This document shows, piece by piece, positions 8,117 to 21,285 of a stretch of 64,000 bases of DNA. A model generated the notes under the pieces. It had not been told where the DNA came from. It ran no database searches and saw only the letters and a program-made list of their open reading frames with translations. The stretch is from an uncultured Anaerolineae bacterium (GTDB lineage: Bacteria; Chloroflexota; Anaerolineae; Aggregatilineales; Phototrophicaceae): contig CALDYP010000038.1 in NCBI GenBank assembly GCA_937944445.1, positions 1 to 64,000 of the forward strand, given 5' to 3'. The translations under genes and the position numbers were made by a program. Positions within the stretch are counted from its first letter, which is position 1. Every line of letters starts with the position of its first letter.

Positions 8117-9353
8117 ATTGCTTAAACACCAAACAGGCGTTATGCCCCCCAAAGCCGAAAGCGTTGCTCATTGCATAGCGCACCGGCATCTCGCGGGCGA
8201 CATTCGGCACGTAGTCAAGGTCGCACTCTGGATCAGGCGTCTCGTAGTTGATCGTCGGCGGCACTTTCTGATCACGGATCGCCAACACGCAGAAAGCCGC
8301 CTCGATCGCCGCTGTCGCGCCCATCCCGTGGCCGGTCATGCTCTTGGTAGAGCTGATCGCCACTCGGTAGGCGTGCTCGCCCAGCGCAAGCTTGATCGCC
8401 TTCGTCTCAGTCGTGTCGTTGAGCGAGGTAGCCGTGCCATGGGCGTTGATGTAGTCGATTGCGTCGGGTTCAATGCCCGCGTCTTGAATGGCATACGTCA
8501 TCGCCTGTGCCGCGCCCAAGCCTTCCGGGTGCGGCGCGGTGCGATGGTAGGCATCCGTCGTGCTGCCATAGCCGACCAGTTCCGCCAAAATGGGCGCGCC
8601 GCGCGCGCGGGCGCTCTCCAACTCTTCCAGCGCCAACACGCCGCAGCCTTCCCCAAACACCATGCCCGTGCGGTTCTTGTCGAACGGGCGGACTGCGCCA
8701 GCTGGGTTATCGTTGTCACGGCTGCACGCGCCCACGCGGTCAAACGCGGCAATCCCCAGCTTGATGATCGGGAAGTCGCCACAGCCCGCCAGCGCTTTGT
8801 CGATCCGCCCATGACGAATGAGGTCAAACGCATAGCCGATGCAGTCCGCGCCCGTCGCGCACGCGCTCACCGGCACGGGCGACGGCCCAGCTGCGCCCGT
8901 CTCAATGGCGATCACATTGCCACCCGCGTTCACCACCAACATCGGGATGGCAAACGGCGTCACCTTGCGGTAGTTATTGCCTGATTCGCGGACGATGTCC
9001 ATATACTCCATGTAGCTGTGCAGCCCACCCGTCGACGAGCCGATCACAATGCTCGCGCGGTGCTTGGCGTCCTCTGCCACACGAAAGCCGCTCGCGCGGA
9101 TGGCCTCTTTGGCCGCGGCGATGATGTAATGCTGGTAGGGGTCATGCCGCCGCACGTCGGGCGGGGACATATAGTCTTCCGGGTTGAAGTTCTTCACCTG
9201 CCCAGCGATCTTCACTTGGATGTTGTCGGTGTCGAAGTAGGTGATGTGTTGGATGCCGCTCACCCCTGCCGTGATGTTTCGCCACGTGTCCGCTGTGTTG
9301 TTTCCGACCGGGGTCACCAAGCCCACCCCAGTAACCACCACGCGCCGCCCCAT
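8100..9353 (-). CDS. fabF: beta-ketoacyl-ACP synthase II
   Basis: 417 aa, full length. It condenses malonyl-ACP with a growing acyl-ACP in type II fatty-acid synthesis in the cytoplasm. The catalytic triad is clear: Cys165 in VSACATGAD, His305 in NAHGTATS and His342 in GHGMGA. No acpP, fabH or fabD lies nearby, although fabF is often clustered with them; here it leads rnc. ATG start within a 150-bp divergent region shared with ftsY. Confidence 0.93.
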   Translation of the reverse strand: MGRRVVVTGVGLVTPVGNNTADTWRNITAGVSGIQHITYFDTDNIQVKIAGQVKNFNPEDYMSPPDVRRHDPYQHYIIAAAKEAIRASGFRVAEDAKHRASIVIGSSTGGLHSYMEYMDIVRESGNNYRKVTPFAIPMLVVNAGGNVIAIETGAAGPSPVPVSACATGADCIGYAFDLIRHGRIDKALAGCGDFPIIKLGIAAFDRVGACSRDNDNPAGAVRPFDKNRTGMVFGEGCGVLALEELESARARGAPILAELVGYGSTTDAYHRTAPHPEGLGAAQAMTYAIQDAGIEPDAIDYINAHGTATSLNDTTETKAIKLALGEHAYRVAISSTKSMTGHGMGATAAIEAAFCVLAIRDQKVPPTINYETPDPECDLDYVPNVAREMPVRYAMSNAFGFGGHNACLVFKQYDEAN

Positions 9354-9504
9354 TTCTGCTCCTTGCTGTTCAAAATTCTTGCCAGTCTTTGTACCATAGC
9401 CGCCTTGTTTTTCATAGCGATTGTGATGTGCGCGCCCTCAGCCTTTTTCAATCGTCCGCCGATTGTTGTAAAATACCATGCGCATCAACACAGGAGAAAT
9501 CAAC

Positions 9505-10407
9505 TTGTCGATCTTCAAACGCGGCCTCAGCAAAACTCGTCAAGGGCTTTTCGGGCGGATCGCCCAGTTGTTCGGCAACACCGACATCGACGAAGACACA
9601 TGGAGCGACATCGAAGCGACCTTGATCCAAGCCGACCTCGGCATTGAAACTACCCAAACCGTGCTAGAGTTTTTGCAAGAAGCCGTCCGCAACGAAGGAC
9701 TGACGCGCACCGACCAACTCTACAAGACGCTCAAGGAAGCCCTGCTCGCCCTGTTGGAGGAGCCGCGCCCGCTCAACATCAACGACCGCCCTCTGTCGGT
9801 GATCTTGATCGTGGGCGTCAACGGCAGCGGCAAGACGACCAGCATCGGCAAGCTGGCCCACCGCCTCAAACGCTCAGGCCGCCACGTGATGCTTGCCGCC
9901 GGCGACACCTTCCGCGCGGCAGCCATCGACCAATTGCAAAAATGGGGTGACCGCGTCGGCGTGCCGGTGATCGCCAACAAGCCGGGCGCAGACCCGGGAG
10001 CGGTCGTCTACGACGCCATCAACGCCGCCCAAGCGCGCGGCTGTGACGTGCTCATCGTGGACACGGCCGGCCGCCTCCACAACAACTACAACCTGATGCA
10101 AGAGCTAGCCAAGATCAAAGGGGTCATCGCCAAGCTCATCCCCGACGCGCCGCACGAGGTGCTGCTGGTGCTTGACGGAACCACCGGCCAGAACGCGCTC
10201 AAGCAAGGGGTCAAATTCGCTGAGGCCGCCGAAGTCACCGGTTTGATCGTCACCAAGCTGGACGGCACATCCAAAGGCGGCATGATCTTCAGCGTCATGA
10301 CCGAGCTGCACGTGCCGGTGATGTTTCTCGGCCTCGGTGAAGGCATGGATGACCTTGTCTATTTCAACCCGCGCAACTTTGTTGACAGCCTCTTCGAGGA
10401 TGAGTAG
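9505..10407 (+). CDS. ftsY: signal recognition particle receptor FtsY
   Basis: 300 aa. SRP-receptor GTPase that docks SRP-ribosome complexes at the membrane. The NG domain shows GVNGSGKTT (G1), [23 protein letters not shown], and [10 protein letters not shown] (guanine specificity). It lacks the long acidic A domain of proteobacterial FtsY. Start choice: ATG 9478 has no Shine-Dalgarno, whereas TTG 9505 is preceded by AGGAGA at 9492-9497 with 7-nt spacing and starts with MSIFKRGL, so TTG is preferred. A possible -10 (TAAAAT) lies at 9469-9474. The stop shares its G with the start of the next gene (TAGTG). Confidence 0.95.
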   Translation: MSIFKRGLSKTRQGLFGRIAQLFGNTDIDEDTWSDIEATLIQADLGIETTQTVLEFLQEAVRNEGLTRTDQLYKTLKEALLALLEEPRPLNINDRPLSVILIVGVNGSGKTTSIGKLAHRLKRSGRHVMLAAGDTFRAAAIDQLQKWGDRVGVPVIANKPGADPGAVVYDAINAAQARGCDVLIVDTAGRLHNNYNLMQELAKIKGVIAKLIPDAPHEVLLVLDGTTGQNALKQGVKFAEAAEVTGLIVTKLDGTSKGGMIFSVMTELHVPVMFLGLGEGMDDLVYFNPRNFVDSLFEDE

Positions 10408-11204
10408 TGCCGCTTCACGACCGCATCACCAGCTTTCAAAACCCGCGGGTGCGACTTGCACGGCAGCTTCAAGACAAAAAAGCACGCCGCGCTGAACAGC
10501 GCTTCGTGATCGACTACAGCCGCGACCTTGAGCGCGCCCTCGCACAAGGCTATCGAGCCGACTATGTGCTGGCGGCCCCCACCCTGCTGAGCGACGCCGA
10601 ACACGCCCTACTGCGCGGGCTGGACGCGCCAGTGTTCGAAGTGCCCTCGGACATCCTCGAAAAGGCTGGCTACCGTCAGCATCCGACTGGCCTCGTCGCT
10701 GTCATGCACCAGCCCGCGCCGCGCCCGCTGCCAAGCCCATCCAGTGACCGCCCCCTGCTGGTGCTCGTGGCGCTTGAGAAGCCCGGCAACATCGGCGCGC
10801 TGCTGCGCACCGCCGACGCCACCGACGTAGAGGCGGTGCTGCTTGTCGACACCGCGCTTGACCGTTACAACCCCAACATCATCCGCGCCAGCACCGGGGC
10901 GTGCTTCTTGCCGCACATTTACGAGCTGAGCACACAGGATGCCCTCTCATTCTGCTTGCAGTACGGTTACAATATCATCTCAGCCCACCTAGAAGGGACT
11001 CACAGTCTGTTCGACCTTGACTTGCGGCGTCGAACTGCCGTGGTGCTGGGCACAGAAGATGCCGGCCTGAGCGTGACTTGGCGCGATGCTTGCCACATAC
11101 TGATGAAAATCCCAATGATGGGAACGCTCACGGATTCGCTCAATGTGTCCGTAGCAGGCGCTGTGATCCTGTACGAAGCGCTCCGCCAGCGCTTGCAACC
11201 CTAG
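10407..11204 (+). CDS. SpoU/TrmH-family RNA 2'-O-methyltransferase
   Basis: 265 aa. The SPOUT motifs are present: EKPGNIGALLRTADA (motif 1), LGTEDAGLS (motif 2) and IPMMGTLTDSLNVSVAGAV (motif 3, the knotted SAM site). It transfers methyl to a ribose 2'-OH of rRNA or tRNA; the exact nucleotide cannot be told from the sequence. The N-terminal ~100 aa (RLARQLQDKKARR...) resembles the substrate-binding domain of the rRNA enzymes in this family. GTG start overlaps the ftsY stop (TAGTG, 10405-10409), implying translational coupling. prfB follows after 17 bp. Confidence 0.9.
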   Translation: MPLHDRITSFQNPRVRLARQLQDKKARRAEQRFVIDYSRDLERALAQGYRADYVLAAPTLLSDAEHALLRGLDAPVFEVPSDILEKAGYRQHPTGLVAVMHQPAPRPLPSPSSDRPLLVLVALEKPGNIGALLRTADATDVEAVLLVDTALDRYNPNIIRASTGACFLPHIYELSTQDALSFCLQYGYNIISAHLEGTHSLFDLDLRRRTAVVLGTEDAGLSVTWRDACHILMKIPMMGTLTDSLNVSVAGAVILYEALRQRLQP

Positions 11205-11221
11205 ACGAAAGACACCTAGTG

Positions 11222-12316
11222 ATGATCGACACAATCGCCAACCAACTCAGCCAACATCAAAAACAGGTCAACGATCTGATGACCAACTTGCAAATTGAGG
11301 AAAAACGCGCTCGCTTGCGCACGCTGCAAGCTCAAGCCGAATCGCCCACCTTCTGGGATAACCCAGCCGAAGCCCAGAAACATATGCAAGAGATCGCCCG
11401 CCTGAACGATCAGATTGAGCCGTGGGAACAGCTCTATCGCCGCATCAACGACGCCCTTGAGCTGAGTCAACTAGGCGATGACATGGAGGCGGAGCTGGCG
11501 GCTGAACTCGACGACATCACCCGTGAAGTAGAGCGTATGTCGGTGCTGGCCATGCTCAGCGGGGAATATGACGACGCCGACGTCATCATGACAATTCACG
11601 CCGGCGCAGGCGGCGCGGACGCGCAAGATTGGGCCGAGATGCTGGAACGGATGTACCTGCGCTGGATGGAGCAAAACGGCTACAAAGCGGAAATCCTTGA
11701 ACGCAGCGAAGGTGAAGAAGCGGGCATCAAAACCGTCATGATCGCCGTCAAAGGCCAGCATGCCTACGGCTACCTCAAGAGTGAGATTGGCGTGCATCGG
11801 CTCGTGCGCATCAGCCCCTTCAACGCCAACGGCAAACGGCAGACCTCGTTCGCCAAAGTCGAACTGTGGCCGGATGTGCAGGACGAGATCGACATCGAGA
11901 TCAACGAAAAAGACCTCAAGATCGACACCTATCGCTCCAGCGGCGCAGGCGGCCAAAACGTTCAAAAGAACGAAACCGCCATTCGCATCACCCACCTGCC
12001 AACAGGCATCGTCGTCCAATGCCAGAACCAGCGCAGCCAGCTCCAAAACCGTGAACGCGCGATGCAAGTCCTCAAAGCGCGCTTGTTCGAGATCGAACGG
12101 CAAAAACAAAAAGCCGACTTGGCGGCCCTCAAAGGCGAAAACATCGACGCCGACTTTGGGAATGCCATCCGTTCGTATGTGCTGCACCCCTACCAGCTTG
12201 TCAAAGACACCCGCACAGGCTACGAAGTCGGCAACGCGGCTGCCGTCTTGGACGGGCGCATCACCGACTTTATGGAGAGCTACCTGCGCGCGCGCATCAC
12301 CAGCACGTCAAGTTAA
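11222..12316 (+). CDS. prfB: peptide chain release factor 2
   Basis: 364 aa. Recognises UGA/UAA stops and triggers peptide release. GGQ occurs in SSGAGGQNVQKNE, and the codon-reading tripeptide is SPF (RISPFNANG), which marks RF2, not RF1. The reading frame is continuous from ATG 11222: the in-frame UGA frameshift site of many prfB genes, near codon 25, is absent, so there is no sign of autoregulation by frameshifting. GTG 11219 is an alternative start. Third gene of the ftsY transcript; rpoC follows after a 188-bp gap with its own promoter candidate. Confidence 0.95.
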   Translation: MIDTIANQLSQHQKQVNDLMTNLQIEEKRARLRTLQAQAESPTFWDNPAEAQKHMQEIARLNDQIEPWEQLYRRINDALELSQLGDDMEAELAAELDDITREVERMSVLAMLSGEYDDADVIMTIHAGAGGADAQDWAEMLERMYLRWMEQNGYKAEILERSEGEEAGIKTVMIAVKGQHAYGYLKSEIGVHRLVRISPFNANGKRQTSFAKVELWPDVQDEIDIEINEKDLKIDTYRSSGAGGQNVQKNETAIRITHLPTGIVVQCQNQRSQLQNRERAMQVLKARLFEIERQKQKADLAALKGENIDADFGNAIRSYVLHPYQLVKDTRTGYEVGNAAAVLDGRITDFMESYLRARITSTSS

Positions 12317-12319
12317 GGA

Positions 12320-12349
12320 TTGACAATTTCCACAATGTGGCTTTAACAT
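12320..12349 (+). promoter_or_regulatory. sigma-70-type promoter before rpoC
   Basis: TTGACA at 12320-12325 (perfect -35), 18 bp, then TAACAT at 12344-12349. It sits just after the prfB stop and about 155 bp before the rpoC start, leaving a 5' leader of ~150 nt. In that leader I see no recognised riboswitch or strong hairpin. Confidence 0.6.
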
Positions 12350-12504
12350 AATGTCGTGATAGAAGTTTAGGACAGACGAGCAAATCATAGAGGCAGAAAA
12401 CTGACGCGTTTTCTTGCTTCTTGTTTCGTCTGTATTGCTATTTTACCACCCGACCAACCAACACACCCATACCCACGCTGGCAGCAGCGCACAGGAGGAA
12501 TGCC

Positions 12505-15500
12505 GTGGAGGCTAAAGATTTCAGCGCACTTCGCATCAGTCTCGCGTCGCCTGAAACCATTGAGTCATGGTCTTATGGAGAGGTCACCAAACCCGAAACG
12601 ATCAACTATCGACGCCTGCGGCCTGAAAAAGACGGCTTGTTCTGTGAGGCTATCTTCGGCCCCACCCGCGATTGGCAGTGCTACTGCGGCAAGTATAAGA
12701 ACATCCGCTACAAGGGCATCGTATGCGACAAATGCGGCGTCGAAGTCACCAAAGCCTCTGTGCGCCGTGAGCGCATGGGCCACATCAAACTCGCGGCCCC
12801 TGTGGCCCACGTGTGGTACACCCGCCGCGTGCCCAGCTACCTCGGTCTCTTGCTCGACATCAACCGTCGCAATCTCGACCGTGTGCTGTACTTCGCTCAG
12901 TACGTCATCACATCAGTCGATGAGAACATGCGTCAGCGCGCCCTCGCCCGCATCGATAAAGAACTTGAAATCAAAGAACGCGAACTCGGTGGCGACATCG
13001 AAGCGCGCATGAAGGAGCTGAAGGGGCGGCACGACCTCGTTGTGACCGAGTACGAGGAGCGCGTCCATCAGATCAATCAACACTTCGACAGCGAATTTGA
13101 GCGTATCAGCGGCGAGTTGGAACAAGAAGCCGCCGACATCGCCGCGCGGCTGCAAGCGCTCATGGGGCAAACAGCCACAGCCGACATCGGCAGCCGTGAC
13201 CTTGACATCATCCTCGTTGCAAAGGGCGAGCCAGTGACGGCTGAAGCCCTCGACCGCTTGAACGACTTGGTCGCTGCGCGCATGGCCAGCATCCAAGAAG
13301 AAATCGACCAGATGCGCCGCAACGAAATCGCCACCCTTTCTAGCGAAATGGAAGGGATGAACACCGGAACCACCCAAAGCCTCGACAATCAGCTAGAAGA
13401 GCTTGATCAGCGCCTTGCGGCCATTCGCGCCAGCGCCCAAAAGCAAAAAGACGAACTGAACGAGCTGGCGGTGCTGCAATTCCTGCAAGACAACCGCTAC
13501 AACGAGCTGAAGAAGCGCTATGGCAGCGTCTTCCAAGCAGATATGGGGGCAGAGGCCTTCTACAAGATTCTCAAGAACCTCGACCTCGACAAGATGGCGG
13601 TTGAACTGTGGCGTGAGGTGCGCAACACGCGCAGCAAGCAGCGCAAGAAGAAAGCCACTAAGCGCCTGCGCGTGGTCGAAAGCCTGCGCAAGAGCAACAA
13701 CCGCCCTGAGTGGATGATCCTGACGGTGCTGCCAGTCATCCCGCCTGATCTGCGCCCGATGGTGCAGCTTGACGGCGGGCGCTTCGCCACCAGCGACTTG
13801 AACGACCTCTACCGCCGTGTCATCAATCGCAACAACCGCCTCAAACACCTGATCGAGTTGGGCGCGCCCGATGTCATCGTCCGCAATGAGAAGCGCATGC
13901 TTCAAGAGGCTGTTGACAGCTTGATTGACAACAGCCAGCGCGGCAAAGCGCTGTCGCGTCGTGGACGCCGTGAACTGAAATCGTTGAGCGACATGCTCAA
14001 GGGCAAGAAAGGGCGCTTCCGCCGCAACCTGCTCGGCAAACGTGTAGACTACTCAGGCCGCTCGGTGATCGTGGTCGGCCCGCGCCTCAAGCTCAGCCAG
14101 TGCGGCCTGCCCAAGTCGATGGCGCTCGAACTCTACCGCCCGTTTGTCATCAGCAAGCTGGTGGAGAAGAACTACGCGAACAACGTGAAGGGCGCGAAGC
14201 GCTCTATCGAGCGCGAGAAGCCCGAAGTGTGGGAGATCCTCGAGGAGGTCATCAAGGATCGTCCAGTGCTGTTGAACCGCGCCCCCACCCTCCACCGCCT
14301 CGGCATCCAAGCGTTTGAGCCGATCCTCGTCGAAGGCAAAGCAATCCAGATTCACCCGCTGGTTTGCTCGGCGTTCAACGCCGACTTTGACGGCGATCAG
14401 ATGGCCGTACACGTGCCGCTCAGCCGTCGCGCTGTCGAAGAAGCCCGCACGCGCATGCTCTCGACGAAGAACCTGCTCAAGCCGTCCGATGGTCAGCCCA
14501 TCGTCGGCCCGGCCAAAGACATGCTGCTCGGCATCTATTACTTGACGCTCGACCCAAGCGTGGAAATCGTCACGTTGAAGCAGAACGCCAAGCGCTTCGC
14601 GCACATGACCGACCTGTACGAGACGAACGCGCGCGTCGGCATCGAATTCCGCTCAAACGGTTACTACTACATTCAGCACCGTGACTTACACAACATCGAG
14701 CTGTTCCGTGACATCGAAGAGCTGCAAGGGTCGAAGATCGTCATCAAAGAACGCGCGCAAGACTTGGCCATGCAAGCGCTGCTCAACGGCCAAATTGACG
14801 TGATTTTAGACAACGTCAACCGCGTGCGTGACTACCTGCGCAAGAACAAGCTGGAAGATCAGGTCGTCATCAGCAACCTGCACGAGCGGCGCGCGGTTGT
14901 CAACCTTGACGAGGTCGAATATCTCTACGGCATGCGGCTCGTTGACCTTCACACGCCGATCATGCTCGGCAACGTTTACGACCACCGCGCCCATCAAGGA
15001 GCGCCAATTCCAACGACCGTAGGGCGCGCCATCTTCAACCGCATCCTGCCGGATGAAATGCGCTTCGTCCAGCAAACGCTCGACAAGAAGGGGCTGGCCA
15101 AGCTTGTTGCCCGCTGCTATCAAGTGCTCGGCTCGGACACAACAACCGACGTCGTCGACGCGATCAAAGACTATGGCTTCCACTATGCCACTGTGTCCGG
15201 CACGACTATCGCTGTCAGCGACCTGACCATCCCAGAAGAGCGTGACGCGATCATGAAAGAGGCCGAATCGATCGTCGCCAGCATGGAGCGCAGCTACCGC
15301 CGCGGCATCTCGACCGATGAAGAGCGCTACCAACTCACCGTAGACACGTGGACTGCCGCCAAAGAAAAGCTTGAGGCGCTGCTGCAGAAGACACTCGACC
15401 CCTTCGGCCCGGTCGCTGTCATGGCCCTGAGCGGCTCCACTAAAGGCGGCTTCGGCCCCATCACCCAGCTTGCCGGCATGCGCGGGCTGATGGCCGATCC

Positions 15501-17103
15501 ATCAGGCCGCATCATCGACCTGCCGATCCGCAGCCACTTCCGCGAAGGCCTCAACGCGATGGAGTACTTCATCTCTACCCACGGCACGCGCAAAGGTCTC
15601 GCCGACACAGCGCTGCGCACCGCCGACGCCGGTTACTTGACGCGCCGCCTCGTAGACGTCGCGCAGGATATGATCGTCAACCGCGCAGACTGCGGCGTCG
15701 AACATGGCCTCGTGCTGAAGCGCAGCGACGACGTGGCCGGTCAGACGCTCTATGAGCGCATCGTTGGCCGCTGCTCCACGCGCCCCATCTTCAACCCGCA
15801 AACAGGCGAATTGATCGTTGACCGCAACGGCATGATTAACGAGGAAGTCGCTGAGATCATCCAAAACATCCCACAGATCACCGAGGTCGAAGTCCGCAGC
15901 CCGATGACCTGTGCCCTTGTGCATGGGGTGTGCGCGCTGTGCTATGGCCGCGATCTCGGCACAGGCGAGATGGTCGAGATCGGCACGGCCGTCGGCATCA
16001 TCGCCGCCCAATCTATCGGCGAGCCGGGCACGCAGCTCACCCTGCGTACCTTCCACACCGGCGGCACAGCGGCCTCAGGCGGTGACATCACCAGCGGTCT
16101 GCCACGCGTAGAGGAGCTGTTCGAAGCGCGGCGCAAGCCCAAAGGTGAGAGCGTCATGATCGACGACGGCGGCATCCTGCGGCTGACCATCAACGAAGAC
16201 GGCATCCGTCAAGCGCGCGTCATCAACACGCAGCTCTTCCGCCAAGAGCACCACATCCCAGCTAACTTTGAAGTTGTGGTCGAAGATGGCCAGACGGTCA
16301 AGAAAGGCGAATTGATCGCGCGCCAGATCGACGGGGACGCCCAACTTTTGGCCGACATTGGCGGTGATGTGTTCATCGAGCGCAACGCCACCGCCGAGGA
16401 CGGCTTCACCGGCACCATCCTTTACATCCGCTACGAAGAGCGCAGAGAGGATGTGTACGACATCCCGGCTAATGCCCGCCTGATGCCCGGCATCACCGAC
16501 GGCATGGAAGTCGCCCCAGGCACCCAGCTCACTGAAGGCTCGCGTAACCCGCACCAAATCCTCAAAGTGCTGGGCGAGGAAGCCACTCAACTTTACCTGC
16601 TGACGGAAATCCAAAAGGTTTACCGCCAACAAGGCGTGAGCATCGCTGATAAGCACTTTGAAGTGATGATCCGCAAAATGCTCAACAAAGTGCAGATTAC
16701 CAAGAGCGGCGACAGTGAAATGCTGCCCGGGGACTTGATCGACAAGCTGGAGCTGCTCTCGCTTAACGAAGAGTTGATCGCCGCCGGCAAAGAACCAGCC
16801 GCCGGCATCCCGATCTTGCTCGGCATCTCCAAAGCCGCCCTCAGCACAGACAGCTTCCTCTCGGCCAGCAGCTTCCAGCACACCATCAAGGTGCTCGCTG
16901 GGGCCGCCATCGAGGGCAAGAAAGACCCGCTCTACGGGCTGAAGGAGAACGTCATCATCGGCAAGCTGATCCCAGCTGGAACAGGCTTCTCGGCCTACCA
17001 AGAGCGCGAGCGCGTCGCCCCGCGTACCACGCTTCAAGAACAGGGCGCTTACGACTATGAGAGCATTGCCGAGGACGACGAAGAGGCCGAAGAGGCCGAA
17101 TAG
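12505..17103 (+). CDS. rpoC: RNA polymerase beta-prime subunit
   Basis: 1532 aa from GTG 12505, preceded by AGGAGG (12493-12498) with 6-nt spacing; a longer TTG reading from 12421 is not supported. The first zinc site is C59, C61, C74, C77. The Mg-binding catalytic loop is NADFDGDQ at 625-632. The second zinc site includes C-x6-C-x2-C in [13 protein letters not shown]. The C-terminus carries [21 protein letters not shown] and ends in an acidic tail made by a tandem GAAGAGGCC repeat. Residues ~152-330 are a lineage-specific, largely coiled-coil insertion at about the place where Thermus beta-prime has its extra domain. rpoB, normally the upstream neighbour, is absent: prfB lies there instead. 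Confidence 0.97.
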   Translation: MEAKDFSALRISLASPETIESWSYGEVTKPETINYRRLRPEKDGLFCEAIFGPTRDWQCYCGKYKNIRYKGIVCDKCGVEVTKASVRRERMGHIKLAAPVAHVWYTRRVPSYLGLLLDINRRNLDRVLYFAQYVITSVDENMRQRALARIDKELEIKERELGGDIEARMKELKGRHDLVVTEYEERVHQINQHFDSEFERISGELEQEAADIAARLQALMGQTATADIGSRDLDIILVAKGEPVTAEALDRLNDLVAARMASIQEEIDQMRRNEIATLSSEMEGMNTGTTQSLDNQLEELDQRLAAIRASAQKQKDELNELAVLQFLQDNRYNELKKRYGSVFQADMGAEAFYKILKNLDLDKMAVELWREVRNTRSKQRKKKATKRLRVVESLRKSNNRPEWMILTVLPVIPPDLRPMVQLDGGRFATSDLNDLYRRVINRNNRLKHLIELGAPDVIVRNEKRMLQEAVDSLIDNSQRGKALSRRGRRELKSLSDMLKGKKGRFRRNLLGKRVDYSGRSVIVVGPRLKLSQCGLPKSMALELYRPFVISKLVEKNYANNVKGAKRSIEREKPEVWEILEEVIKDRPVLLNRAPTLHRLGIQAFEPILVEGKAIQIHPLVCSAFNADFDGDQMAVHVPLSRRAVEEARTRMLSTKNLLKPSDGQPIVGPAKDMLLGIYYLTLDPSVEIVTLKQNAKRFAHMTDLYETNARVGIEFRSNGYYYIQHRDLHNIELFRDIEELQGSKIVIKERAQDLAMQALLNGQIDVILDNVNRVRDYLRKNKLEDQVVISNLHERRAVVNLDEVEYLYGMRLVDLHTPIMLGNVYDHRAHQGAPIPTTVGRAIFNRILPDEMRFVQQTLDKKGLAKLVARCYQVLGSDTTTDVVDAIKDYGFHYATVSGTTIAVSDLTIPEERDAIMKEAESIVASMERSYRRGISTDEERYQLTVDTWTAAKEKLEALLQKTLDPFGPVAVMALSGSTKGGFGPITQLAGMRGLMADPSGRIIDLPIRSHFREGLNAMEYFISTHGTRKGLADTALRTADAGYLTRRLVDVAQDMIVNRADCGVEHGLVLKRSDDVAGQTLYERIVGRCSTRPIFNPQTGELIVDRNGMINEEVAEIIQNIPQITEVEVRSPMTCALVHGVCALCYGRDLGTGEMVEIGTAVGIIAAQSIGEPGTQLTLRTFHTGGTAASGGDITSGLPRVEELFEARRKPKGESVMIDDGGILRLTINEDGIRQARVINTQLFRQEHHIPANFEVVVEDGQTVKKGELIARQIDGDAQLLADIGGDVFIERNATAEDGFTGTILYIRYEERREDVYDIPANARLMPGITDGMEVAPGTQLTEGSRNPHQILKVLGEEATQLYLLTEIQKVYRQQGVSIADKHFEVMIRKMLNKVQITKSGDSEMLPGDLIDKLELLSLNEELIAAGKEPAAGIPILLGISKAALSTDSFLSASSFQHTIKVLAGAAIEGKKDPLYGLKENVIIGKLIPAGTGFSAYQERERVAPRTTLQEQGAYDYESIAEDDEEAEEAE

Positions 17104-17135
17104 AATTGCGTCGGCTGTAAGTGGGTTGAACGGTC

Positions 17136-17169
17136 AAACAGGCGGCGGAGATATCTTCGCCGCCTGTTT
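17136..17169. terminator. bidirectional terminator hairpin after rpoC
   Basis: Perfect 12-bp stem, AAACAGGCGGCG (17136-17147) against CGCCGCCTGTTT (17158-17169), with a 10-nt loop, midway between the convergent rpoC and glycoside hydrolase genes. The A/T ends of the stem give short U-runs on both transcripts. Confidence 0.8.
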
Positions 17170-17196
17170 AATTCGAGCTTGTTTTAGATGTAGGGT

Positions 17197-18627
17197 TTAC
17201 TGCGGGCGATCGCGCAGCGCGGTATAGAGCGGGCGCACGATCAACCCCTCTTCGATCATGTTCGGGGCCAGCAAACTGAAGCCCGCCATCTCATTGCGGT
17301 TGTTGATCAAGGTCGCGTTGGCAAAGTTGAAGTTCCACAGGATCATCGGGCCGATGTCCGCGCGGGACTGGCCGATCTCAAACGCGCGCAGCGTGTACTC
17401 GGCCTGCTGCTCAGGTGAGGTATAGCCCATCCACGGCTCAGGCGGTTCGACCCCGAAGCCGTCCCACGTCGGCCAGCCGAATTCCGTCACCCACATCTGC
17501 ACCCCGCTGAAGCCGTTGCGGTTCATGATGTCACGATAGGCGTCAATCGTCTCAATGAAGAAGAAGTGCGGGTTGTCGTCCCAGCCGCGGTCGCTGCTCG
17601 GGTTACAGCAGCGCGCATCGGGCGGGTTCCACCAACCGTAAGGGTGAACCCCCACCGACACATCTGGGTAGTTCCCCAAGCCCGCGTCGAACATCTGCTG
17701 CAGGAACACCCGATCATCCACGGAGCCTTCGCTGTTGCCAGTGGGCGCTAGGCCTGCTGTGATCAAGTGTACCGAGGGATAGAGCGCGCGCATCGCCTCG
17801 CGAACTGGGATGAACAATTGCATGTACCCTGCCCCAGTCAGCGGATACGCCCCGCGCCACTCGCGCACAAGGTTTGGCTCATTCCAGATTTCCAGCGCGT
17901 TGATGTTCTCTACCTTGATGTCCGTGAACAACAGCTGCAAGAAGTTGATCAAGTCCTGCGGGTTAGTGGGCGGGCCGTCGTCGCGCGTCTCGCCGCCGCG
18001 CGCCCACGACGGCGCTTTGGCCACGCTCAGCAGCACGTTAAACCCGAAGTTCTTCGTCCGCTGCACTTGCAGCACGAAGGCGTTAAAGACGTCGCTCTTC
18101 TCGCCCGGCCCGTTGGGCTGCATCGTGCTCCAGTCCACTTGCAGCTTTACCCAGCCGACGCGCGTCTGTTCTGCCAGCCACAGCGTATCAGCGAACTCGT
18201 CCCAGCCCATATTGTAGTAGAGGTGCAGCCCCATCTCCATCGGATCCAACTTCCCTGCCACGGGCACATACGGCGTTGGGCTGGGGAACACCGCCGACGG
18301 ATCCAGCGTCGGGATGCGCGTGGGGGTGCTGGTGGCTGGGGGCGTGATGGTGTAATCAGGCCGCAAGATCGACCCGATGAACGAGCCATCGCCCGGAATC
18401 GGCGTGCGAGTTGGGGGGGGCGTTTGTGTCGGGATGGGTGTATCCGTCGACACAACGGCAACCGTCACTAGCTGTGTTGTGGGCGACGCGGCGCTTGTTG
18501 CTGAGGCCAACACCGCGCTGACGTCAGTTGGCGCGGGTGTCGGCGTCACCACGATGCGGATTTGACCGAATGAATCACAGGCTGCTAAAAGCAAAATCAA
18601 GAGCAGCCACAAGGTAACTTTACGCAT
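17197..18627 (-). CDS. secreted lipoprotein, clan GH-A glycoside hydrolase-like
   Basis: 476 aa from ATG 18627, which has AAGGAAG upstream. The signal peptide ends in a lipobox (LLLAAC, Cys17), so the protein is lipid-anchored outside the membrane. A Thr/Pro-rich linker runs to about residue 110. The remainder is a TIM-barrel glycosidase of clan GH-A type (GH5/GH39-like): EIWNEPN supplies the acid/base Glu250, and VTEFGWP the nucleophile Glu382. Likely role: hydrolysis of an extracellular beta-linked glycan; the substrate cannot be assigned. It is a single-gene unit facing rpoC, with no sugar transporter adjacent. Confidence 0.82.
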   Translation of the reverse strand: MRKVTLWLLLILLLAACDSFGQIRIVVTPTPAPTDVSAVLASATSAASPTTQLVTVAVVSTDTPIPTQTPPPTRTPIPGDGSFIGSILRPDYTITPPATSTPTRIPTLDPSAVFPSPTPYVPVAGKLDPMEMGLHLYYNMGWDEFADTLWLAEQTRVGWVKLQVDWSTMQPNGPGEKSDVFNAFVLQVQRTKNFGFNVLLSVAKAPSWARGGETRDDGPPTNPQDLINFLQLLFTDIKVENINALEIWNEPNLVREWRGAYPLTGAGYMQLFIPVREAMRALYPSVHLITAGLAPTGNSEGSVDDRVFLQQMFDAGLGNYPDVSVGVHPYGWWNPPDARCCNPSSDRGWDDNPHFFFIETIDAYRDIMNRNGFSGVQMWVTEFGWPTWDGFGVEPPEPWMGYTSPEQQAEYTLRAFEIGQSRADIGPMILWNFNFANATLINNRNEMAGFSLLAPNMIEEGLIVRPLYTALRDRPQ

Positions 18628-18722
18628 AGGCTTCCTTTCGTCCTCGTTCATCCTAGCACAGGCGTGCCGCGGTGAAAACGACGGGTTCGCTATGTTCACC
18701 CTCTGATCCTACTTTCACTTTC

Positions 18723-18731
18723 TGCTATACT
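18723..18731 (+). promoter_or_regulatory. extended -10 promoter for the gyrA-type gene
   Basis: TGCTATACT: TG extension plus TATACT, 77 bp before the start codon. No convincing -35. The resulting leader of about 70 nt contains AAGGA just before ATG 18808. Confidence 0.5.
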
Positions 18732-18807
18732 AGAACAGATATTCTTCAACGTTGACAGCAGGGTGTAAAGCTCTACAATACGGCAGTTACTCGCACAAGG
18801 ACACACT

Positions 18808-21281
<2,474 letters not shown>

Positions 21282-21285
<4 letters not shown>

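Noticed and set aside
11078-11221. Extended N-terminus of RF2 overlapping the SpoU gene
   Set aside because: The overlap is out-of-frame shadow; ATG 11222 begins at the conserved RF2 start region.
12421-12504. Extended N-terminus of RpoC from a TTG at 12421
   Set aside because: The added residues do not resemble beta-prime, while GTG 12505 has a near-perfect AGGAGG.
17041-17103. Tandem GAAGAGGCC repeat at the rpoC end as a mobile or CRISPR-like repeat
   Set aside because: Only two units, in frame, encoding an acidic tail that is common in RpoC.
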